A DNA stretch of 19,966 nucleotides from Anaerolineaceae bacterium UBA5211 (GTDB taxonomy: Bacteria > Chloroflexota > Anaerolineae > Anaerolineales > Anaerolineaceae): the NCBI GenBank assembly GCA_002412595.1, contig DHVJ01000060.1, positions 1 through 19,966 on the forward strand, written 5' to 3'. How positions within the stretch are numbered: position 1 is the first letter of the stretch; every line of letters begins with the position of its first letter. The translations under genes and the position numbers were made by a program. This document shows, piece by piece, positions 14,959-19,966 of the stretch. A model generated the notes under the pieces. The model saw only the letters and a program-made list of their open reading frames with translations, did no database searches and was not told where the DNA came from.

Positions 14959-15782
14959 AGATCGTGATTTTCGCTCCCATCGACAACAGCCTGTATGCGC
15001 GTTTGCTGGCGAATGAGCTGTGTAAAACAGAAGACGTTTCGTTGGAAGCGATTGTGGTGCGCAGCCACTGGAATTGGAGCCGTTTGCAGAGTGAATTCGC
15101 TCGCGATGGGGCACGTCTGTTGGCTAAGATTTACCAGAAATACGTGCTGGGGGATGCGCGCTTTCGCAATTCCAATAACCGCAATTTGAGCCGTTACGCG
15201 CAGGAAACCGGATTGGAAATCCAATCTCTGAAGGCTTTCGCGCGGTCGCAAGGCCTCCCTTACCTTCTGGTGAAGGATTTGAATGACCCGGCCTGTGAGA
15301 ATATTGTGAAGCAAAGCGCTCCTGATTTGGTTGCCTTCACCGGCGGCGGCTTGATCCGCCCGAATATTTTGGCACTGCCCAAATTGGGTGTGTTGAACTG
15401 CCACACCGGCATCCTGCCGCCTTACCGCGGCATGGATGTGGTGGAATGGACCGCGGCGGAAGGGCGGGTGGATACGGTGGGTTTTGGGGCAACCCTGCAC
15501 TTTATGGATAAAGGCGTGGACACAGGCCCTATAATATTAAAAAGGACCATTTCCACCCAGTCTGAGGATGATTTTAAAACCATCCGTGAGCGTTTGGAAG
15601 TGTTGATGGTGGAATTGATGCTGGAAGGCATCCGCGGGCTGCGGGACGGCGTCTTGCAGCCGCAGCCGCAAAATAGCGAAGATGGCCGTCAGTACTTTGT
15701 CATGCACGCACGCGTGAAACAATTTGCAAATGAACAATTGACGGAACAAATCAACTTATCCAATATGGGAAAGCAAAGTTGA
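14952..15782 (+). CDS. Formyltransferase family protein (methionyl-tRNA/amino-sugar formyltransferase fold)
   Basis: The 276-residue protein has the formyltransferase catalytic set: Asn149 and His151 in LNCHTGILPPYRG and Asp190 in HFMDKGVDTGPII. Family members move a formyl group from 10-formyltetrahydrofolate to an amine. It lacks the C-terminal tRNA-binding domain of methionyl-tRNA formyltransferase, and its N-terminal half has an extra helical insertion (about residues 38-85). An amino sugar or amino-sugar nucleotide is therefore a more likely acceptor, as in ArnA-type and N-formylated O-antigen enzymes; this is inference. The ATG at 14952 lies inside the end of the preceding gene, so translation is probably coupled. 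The last 20 residues are polar and may be disordered. Confidence 0.9.
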   Translation: MLKIVIFAPIDNSLYARLLANELCKTEDVSLEAIVVRSHWNWSRLQSEFARDGARLLAKIYQKYVLGDARFRNSNNRNLSRYAQETGLEIQSLKAFARSQGLPYLLVKDLNDPACENIVKQSAPDLVAFTGGGLIRPNILALPKLGVLNCHTGILPPYRGMDVVEWTAAEGRVDTVGFGATLHFMDKGVDTGPIILKRTISTQSEDDFKTIRERLEVLMVELMLEGIRGLRDGVLQPQPQNSEDGRQYFVMHARVKQFANEQLTEQINLSNMGKQS

Positions 15783-15794
15783 CAGCAAAATTTA

Positions 15795-15808
15795 CCGGGA
15801 TAACCCGG
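15795..15808 (+). promoter_or_regulatory. Short hairpin next to the ribosome site
   Basis: CCGGG-ATAA-CCCGG can form a perfect 5-bp GC-rich stem with a 4-base loop. It ends one base before the AGGAGG ribosome site (15810-15815) of the following gene. It may tune translation or protect the 5' end; no T-run follows, so it is not a typical terminator of the formyltransferase operon. Confidence 0.35.
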
Positions 15809-15819
15809 CAGGAGGCAAA

Positions 15820-16392
15820 ATGAAAACCAATTTGAAGTTAGCACAAAAACACGGTGAGTTGGCCGGAAAATATTTAAACCTGATCCAGGTGACTGGATGG
15901 AAATTAGGCTTGGGAAAATTCTTTAATTGTTTTCCCGCCTTATTTGGCAAAACAATGGTGTTGGATTTCTCCCGCCGTGAGGCAAAGGCACCCGCTCAAT
16001 TGCCGCTGGTTTACTATCCCCAGGGCGATGTGCTCTACTGTACTGCTTTTGGGAGCGTGCAGCCGGATTGGTATTTGAGCGTGATAGCCAATCCACAGGT
16101 TGAAGTATGGCTGCCGGACGGTTGGTATACCGGAAAAGCGGAATTGGTGGAAGATGAAGAGGAACGTGCCGAAATATTATCAAAATTAATTCAGAATGGC
16201 GGTGCGTCTGCGTCTGTTTGGAAGAAGATAAATTGGGTAGATATGGATGAAGATATGGGAGCAGAACTTCCTCTGCTGCGCATCAAACGCCAATCGCCTT
16301 GCACCGGTGCGGAAGGGCCGGGCAGCCTGGCCTGGTTGTGGCCGTTTTTCTTCTTCTTATTCTTGTTCCGTCCGCGGCGGAGACGAAAATAA
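15820..16392 (+). CDS. Deazaflavin/F420-dependent split-barrel oxidoreductase-like protein (DUF385/Ddn type) with hydrophobic Arg-rich tail
   Basis: The 190-residue protein matches the Ddn-type nitroreductase family: a strand LPLVYYPQGDVLYCTAFG (61-78) and the family motif PDWYLSVIANPQVEVWL (82-98), followed by a helix with ERAEILSKL. Relatives use F420H2 or flavin to reduce quinones or nitro compounds; which cofactor applies here is not visible. The family-like part ends near LLRIKRQ (residue 158). After that comes an unusual tail: EGPGSLAWLWP, a run of Phe and Leu (about 169-183) and RPRRRRK at the end. That pattern resembles C-terminal sorting or anchor signals, yet no N-terminal signal peptide is present. 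The start is clear: AGGAGG (15810-15815) sits 4 bases before the ATG. The stop is 5 bases from the end of the convergent gene. Confidence 0.82.
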   Translation: MKTNLKLAQKHGELAGKYLNLIQVTGWKLGLGKFFNCFPALFGKTMVLDFSRREAKAPAQLPLVYYPQGDVLYCTAFGSVQPDWYLSVIANPQVEVWLPDGWYTGKAELVEDEEERAEILSKLIQNGGASASVWKKINWVDMDEDMGAELPLLRIKRQSPCTGAEGPGSLAWLWPFFFFLFLFRPRRRRK

Positions 16393-16397
16393 CCGGT

Positions 16398-16934
16398 TTA
16401 GGTTTCTTTCAGGTCGAATTTAAACATCTCTGTTACCGGCAAAAATTCCACTACCCCAATTTGGGTGGCATGCAGGTCCACCGGCAATTTAATGTTGCTG
16501 CAAACGGAAACTGCTTGGTCCAGCTTTTCCTGATCCATATCCAACGCCAGGGTGCAATGCGGCACCCATTTGCCGGGTTGGTAGAGTTCCCAGGCTCCTT
16601 TAGTTTGGCGGTCCAGCAATTTGTGGATGTGTGTGTGAAAGTCGATCAGTTCACGGGTAGCTGTGGGGGCTAGAAAGAGCACTTTTTCCGGTTGAGTGAA
16701 AATGCCCAAGTGCGTGCACTCCAGATGTAAATGCGAAGTCTGCGGGGCAAAGCGGGAAAGTTCGTTATCGCAAGGTTGGCATGTCAAATCATCATAAATA
16801 CCCAGGGTGATATGCGGGCGGATACCCACATGGTGGATTTCGCTGGGGATGCCATTATCGGATAGCTTGGTCCAGATTTCCCGGATGAATTTCTCGGAAT
16901 GCTTATTGAAATAGAGTACAACGGCATAGGGCAT
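16398..16934 (-). CDS. 2H phosphoesterase superfamily protein (2'-5' RNA ligase-like)
   Basis: The 178-residue protein has the two HxTx motifs of the 2H superfamily: HITL (41-44) and HCTL (126-129), each followed by a short strand. Known members hydrolyse or ligate 2'-5' RNA bonds or cyclic phosphodiesters (ThpR, CPDase). The length fits this group. The exact substrate cannot be read from sequence. AAAGGA lies about 9 bases before the ATG at 16934. The gene starts 17 bases after the ATP-cone/kinase stop on the same strand, so the two are likely co-transcribed. It ends 5 bases from the convergent split-barrel gene, with no obvious bidirectional terminator between them. Confidence 0.9.
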   Translation of the reverse strand: MPYAVVLYFNKHSEKFIREIWTKLSDNGIPSEIHHVGIRPHITLGIYDDLTCQPCDNELSRFAPQTSHLHLECTHLGIFTQPEKVLFLAPTATRELIDFHTHIHKLLDRQTKGAWELYQPGKWVPHCTLALDMDQEKLDQAVSVCSNIKLPVDLHATQIGVVEFLPVTEMFKFDLKET

Positions 16935-16951
16935 GTAGAAGGGTCCTTTAA

Positions 16952-18295
16952 TTAATGATATTGCAGCGAGCTGCCGCCAATGAATTCCCGAATAACAGAA
17001 TCAGAAGGCACAAACGAATCGTCTGCCAGCGGGGAGATTTCATTCAAAACTTGCTGGATGCGGGCGGCGCGTTTGTAGGCATCCTCGCGCAGCGGGTCAT
17101 CCCGGTAGATCTCTACCCATTTATCAAAATAGCCTTGCAGTTTGGTTTTATAAATAGATAACTCATACGGCATGGCGCTGTTGATGATAAAGTCCGCGTG
17201 GATATGGTTGGGGATGATGTTGCGCATTTCGCTGTTGCGCACATAATGCCAGTGTGTCAGGGTTTTTTCCGGGTCGTAGGAACGGAAAGCCTGGTCGCGC
17301 AGCATGCGGCGCATCAGGCGAATGTCGGTCCAGCGGATGTAATTACCGTGCATGTCCTTCATCTGCAGCAGCGGTTCCAAATACAGTTTGAATTTACGTT
17401 CATCCGCAATGTTGGCTGTCATGGGTGGGTAAAGGCCGTGCAGGCAGTCAATCAGGATGATGTCATTCGGTCCGATCTTCATGGGGATGTGCTTTTCCAG
17501 CCGGCGCCCGCTTTTAAAATCGTAAATGGGAGTTAAAACTTCTTCGCCCTTCACCAATCCTTCCAGATTTTCATTTATCAGATCCAGGTCAAGTGCCTGC
17601 GGAGTTTCAAAATCGTAATCACCGAATTCATCTTTGGGATGTTTATCCAGGTTGTGGAAATAATTATCCACGTTCAATGCTACCAGGCTGATGCCCTGCT
17701 GGCTCAAAATATTCCCAATCTTGATCGTGGTAGTGGTTTTCCCGGAAGAAGATGGGCCAGAGATAAGCACAATTTTCACTTCTCCGCGCCGCTTTGAGAT
17801 TCTTTCGGCGGCCAGCTTGATGTCTTCTTCATAAAAGATTTCCGATTCGGATGTGATTTGCTGCAGCTGACCATTGGCCAGCCGTTGATTGTATTTTTCA
17901 ATCGTGTGCAGGTCGTGTGAAGCTGCCCAATCCAGCACCTGCCAAATTTTTGCCCAGGGGATGTTCTCTGATGGATGGATGGTTTGGAATTCACGTTGAT
18001 GGCGCATGCGCGTGCGTTCGTCGCGGTACAGGATGTATGCCTTAGCCACTTTGGCGTGACCTTTTTCGATCAAGGTTTTCTCAACCGCGTCTTGAATTTC
18101 CTCCACGGTAGGTGTTTGCCCCTCTGGTAAGGCAGCCTCCAGATTTTCTATTACATTGGCGGTCAGGTCTTCCGCCATTTGCCGGTCGCGTCCACCCACG
18201 GCCACGGCAGCCCGATAGATGGCATTCGAAATGCGTTGAGCGGTAAATGGTACTTTTGCACCATTCCGCTTAATGACATAATTAAATTGGGTCAT
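16952..18295 (-). CDS. ATP-cone domain fused to uridine kinase/phosphoribulokinase-like P-loop kinase
   Basis: The 447-residue protein has two parts. Residues 4-97 match an ATP-cone, the nucleotide-sensing domain of class I/III ribonucleotide reductases and NrdR: VIKRNGAKVPFTAQRISNAI at the start and VEKTLIEKGHAKVAKAYILY before a YRDERTRMR end. A linker follows, then a P-loop kinase domain with Walker A GPSSSGKTT (180-188) and features of the uridine kinase/phosphoribulokinase group (LNVDNYFHNL near 205-214, FETPQALDLDLI, IILIDCLHGLYP as Walker B). Kinases of this group phosphorylate nucleosides, so ATP or dATP binding to the cone could control the kinase; that is inference. AGGAG sits about 4 bases before the ATG, and a consensus extended -10 promoter lies just upstream. 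Confidence 0.9.
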   Translation of the reverse strand: MTQFNYVIKRNGAKVPFTAQRISNAIYRAAVAVGGRDRQMAEDLTANVIENLEAALPEGQTPTVEEIQDAVEKTLIEKGHAKVAKAYILYRDERTRMRHQREFQTIHPSENIPWAKIWQVLDWAASHDLHTIEKYNQRLANGQLQQITSESEIFYEEDIKLAAERISKRRGEVKIVLISGPSSSGKTTTTIKIGNILSQQGISLVALNVDNYFHNLDKHPKDEFGDYDFETPQALDLDLINENLEGLVKGEEVLTPIYDFKSGRRLEKHIPMKIGPNDIILIDCLHGLYPPMTANIADERKFKLYLEPLLQMKDMHGNYIRWTDIRLMRRMLRDQAFRSYDPEKTLTHWHYVRNSEMRNIIPNHIHADFIINSAMPYELSIYKTKLQGYFDKWVEIYRDDPLREDAYKRAARIQQVLNEISPLADDSFVPSDSVIREFIGGSSLQYH

Positions 18296-18319
18296 ATTCT
18301 CCTCGCTTCACCTGTTTTT

Positions 18320-18328
18320 ATTATAGCA
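18320..18328 (-). promoter_or_regulatory. Extended -10 promoter for the ATP-cone/kinase gene
   Basis: On the minus strand the sequence TGCTATAAT matches the extended -10 consensus TGnTATAAT exactly. No good -35 box lies 16-18 bases upstream, as is common for extended -10 promoters. It would give a leader of about 15-20 bases before the ATG at 18295, containing the AGGAG ribosome site. Confidence 0.65.
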
Positions 18329-18404
18329 ACAGAAAAAACACGGCCGAGAATTATTACGAATTACTGAGAAATGGCTCAATAGGCGGATATCAGCAAAAGG
18401 GCTG

Positions 18405-19322
18405 TCAGGAAGGCTGCTGCCGCTTGAAATAAAGAATGATGAGCAGGGTGCCAAGCAGCATGGCGGTCAAACCGACCAACCCCGCTTCAGGTCCAAAGGA
18501 GCCGCCGGTCAGCAGCTCGTTTCCTTTTTGCTTAATTTGGATCAGGTTGGCAGCGGAAAGCGTACCGCTGATGGGGAAGCCAAAAATAATGCCCTGAAAG
18601 AAATTCCAGGTAAAATGCAATCCGATAGAAAGTGCGGCTTGACCGTTGTAAATGAAACCGATGCTGAGCATCATTCCCGCGAAAAAGATGTTCAGGGTGG
18701 ATATCCAGGTGGCATGCGGGTTGCCCAAATGCGCCAGGCCGAAAATGGCGGAGGTCAGGATGGCGGCTAACCAAGCTGCCTGCTGTTTGTTGATGCGATT
18801 GTGGTGGAATCCTTCCGTCAGGTTGATGAAAGGGTAGGCACGGAAGAACAACTCTTCCGCGAAGGCTGCCAGAAGATAGAAAATAAATGCTTGAGCGAAT
18901 TGGCTCCAGAAATAGGATCGGGTGGGGAAAGAAGAAAGCATCGTGTTCGTGCCAAAGAATCCGGTCACTTTTACCCAACCCAACGCCCATTCGAACAGGA
19001 AAATGGCGGCTATTAAAACAGCGCCCAATATCAAACCGAAGCACAGGTCTTTCAGCCAGCGTTGGTCAATACGAAAGCCGAACGCCGCAAAAGCGCGCCG
19101 GTCCAGTAATCGGCCGCTTGACCAAACCACCAGCAAGGCTAACCCCGCTTGGACAATGCCGGAAGCGATCCGGCTGCTAAACAGCGCGTTAGCACCGGTC
19201 AGGCTGATCAGTAAGGAAAAACCCAAAAAGCCGAGCAGAATGAACAATACATACAGTATCAGACGCAGCACCAGCCGCAGCCTGCGCTGCTCGCGGTTCC
19301 AGAATATGTTGAGGAATTTCAT
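18405..19322 (-). CDS. CPBP family intramembrane metalloprotease (CAAX protease-like)
   Basis: The 305-residue protein is strongly hydrophobic with about eight membrane segments. The CPBP/Abi signature is complete: EELFFR (Glu156, Glu157, Arg161), His198 in FGLAHLGNPH, and a final HFTWN (His236, Asn240). These residues form the glutamate/histidine metal site of type II CAAX-like proteases. In bacteria the substrates are usually unknown; some members affect bacteriocin immunity or membrane protein processing. The ATG at 19322 is preceded in frame by a GTG that directly follows the stop of the upstream ThyX-type gene, so translation of the two is likely coupled; no separate ribosome site is visible. 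The end is followed by 109 non-coding bases and then the kinase gene promoter. Confidence 0.93.
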   Translation of the reverse strand: MKFLNIFWNREQRRLRLVLRLILYVLFILLGFLGFSLLISLTGANALFSSRIASGIVQAGLALLVVWSSGRLLDRRAFAAFGFRIDQRWLKDLCFGLILGAVLIAAIFLFEWALGWVKVTGFFGTNTMLSSFPTRSYFWSQFAQAFIFYLLAAFAEELFFRAYPFINLTEGFHHNRINKQQAAWLAAILTSAIFGLAHLGNPHATWISTLNIFFAGMMLSIGFIYNGQAALSIGLHFTWNFFQGIIFGFPISGTLSAANLIQIKQKGNELLTGGSFGPEAGLVGLTAMLLGTLLIILYFKRQQPS

Positions 19323-19325
19323 CAC

Positions 19326-19966
19326 TTAGCGGTAATCTGTGAAGTATTCGCCGGTGATAGATTCCCAGGTTTCCTGCGATGCCGGCCGGAAATAATCAGC
19401 AAAGAGTGGGTAGCGAATTTGCAGCTCGTCTGCCAGCCGCTGGGCTGTCCGCCGGATGGCAAAGTGGGCATTAGGAGCACTGCGTAATTTTACAAAATGC
19501 AGTGCGCTGCGCAGGTTCATGCACAATAACACGCGGCGGTTGAAAGCGTTGGGTAGGATGTAAGCGGCAGCTTCCGGGTTGAGCACGGCTAATTCTTCGT
19601 AAACGGTGATGACTTCCTGCATGTCCGCGCGGTAGGAATCCAGCAAACCAGCGTCTTCGAGCAATTTGGGTGTGGCATACCCCAGTCGTGCAGTAAAACG
19701 CTGGGGGGTCTGGGTCATCATACGGTGGCGTTTGAGTTCGAAATATGCGCCTTGATCCAGGAGCATATCCACCGTAATTGAGGCGTATTCCAGTTCGCGC
19801 AGGGGAATGTCATGTTCACTCAGTCTTCCCAGAAACTGCTCAGCCATGGCAGCTTTTTCAACTTGTGAGAGCATTTTTACATGGGCGAGCGCTTGCGTAT
19901 AGGAAATTTCTCCGAAACGGTACAATAGCGCCGCCAGCACATGTTCCTCGCCTTGCGGCTCGCTGG
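19326..19966 (-). CDS. ThyX-type (FAD-dependent thymidylate synthase-like) protein, 5' end outside window
   Basis: The frame stays open to the right edge, so the true start lies beyond the window; at least 213 residues are visible. The sequence has the ThyX layout: ALLYRFGEISYTQ at the start, then ITVDMLLDQGAYFELKRHR leading into the signature region, YEELAVLNPEAAAYILPN, and NLRSALHFVKLR. ThyX makes dTMP from dUMP with methylenetetrahydrofolate and FAD. The signature, normally RHRxxSxNExSxRY, reads RHRMMTQTPQRFTARLGY here, so the usual Ser/Asn-Glu positions differ. This part may be one half of a longer protein with tandem ThyX-like domains, the other half being off the edge; that is inference. 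The GTG at 19940 is internal, since the frame continues upstream with SEPQGEEH. It is followed directly by the CPBP protease gene. Confidence 0.8.
   Translation of the reverse strand, partial: SEPQGEEHVLAALLYRFGEISYTQALAHVKMLSQVEKAAMAEQFLGRLSEHDIPLRELEYASITVDMLLDQGAYFELKRHRMMTQTPQRFTARLGYATPKLLEDAGLLDSYRADMQEVITVYEELAVLNPEAAAYILPNAFNRRVLLCMNLRSALHFVKLRSAPNAHFAIRRTAQRLADELQIRYPLFADYFRPASQETWESITGEYFTDYR

Noticed and set aside
14955..15500. Minus-strand open frame (181 codons) opposite the formyltransferase
   Set aside because: The plus-strand protein has complete formyltransferase motifs; the antisense product looks like random low-complexity composition without motifs.
1..19966. CRISPR arrays, insertion sequences, tRNA or rRNA genes, phage genes
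   Set aside because: I saw no regularly spaced direct repeats, no transposase or integrase motifs, no tRNA-like cloverleaf with the TTCGA arm and no rRNA sequence on either strand.

Overview
This window looks like ordinary chromosomal DNA from a bacterium of the Chloroflexota, most likely class Anaerolineae or close to it. That placement is an inference. It rests on the gene mix: a monoderm-style peptidoglycan set, a thioredoxin-TPR protein, an ATP-cone/uridine-kinase fusion, a ThyX-type protein, an F420/flavin split-barrel protein and a methylase-like zinc-ribbon protein. Base composition appears balanced, and nothing stands out as recently acquired. I see no tRNA, rRNA, CRISPR array, transposase or phage gene.

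Layout. (1) Positions 61-3969, minus strand: a five-gene run of amidase-like protein, Sec-type L,D-transpeptidase, Tat-type L,D-transpeptidase, a small unknown protein and a thioredoxin-TPR protein. (2) Positions 3970-4138: a divergent promoter region with two adjacent perfect inverted repeats. (3) Positions 4139-7911, plus strand: an AMMECR1-domain protein and a large bifunctional class A penicillin-binding protein. (4) Positions 8035-10052, plus strand: HPr and PTS enzyme I, overlapping by one base and closed by a strong intrinsic terminator. (5) Positions 10154-12385, minus strand: a large protein built like a DNA methyltransferase but lacking both signature motifs. (6) Positions 12448-15782, plus strand: a glycerophosphodiesterase, then three overlapping genes (a beta-propeller-like protein, an unknown, a sugar-type formyltransferase). 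(7) Positions 15820-16392, plus strand: a deazaflavin/F420-type split-barrel protein with an odd hydrophobic, arginine-rich tail. (8) Positions 16398-19966, minus strand: a 2H phosphoesterase, an ATP-cone/uridine-kinase fusion, a CPBP membrane protease and a ThyX-type gene cut by the window edge.

The clearest theme is the cell envelope. Peptidoglycan synthesis (PBP1A) and cross-linking or remodelling (two L,D-transpeptidases and an amidase-like protein) sit either side of one divergent control region. A second block (glycerophosphodiesterase plus the formyltransferase operon) points to lipid or surface-glycan chemistry. HPr/EI is a standard phosphorelay pair with no permease in view.

I did not find an obvious new defence or mobile system. 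The items most worth a second look are the degenerate methyltransferase-like protein, the amidase-like protein with a lost zinc ligand, the propeller/unknown/formyltransferase operon, the twin inverted repeats, the sorting-signal-like tail at 16318-16389, and the divergent ThyX-type motif at the right edge.
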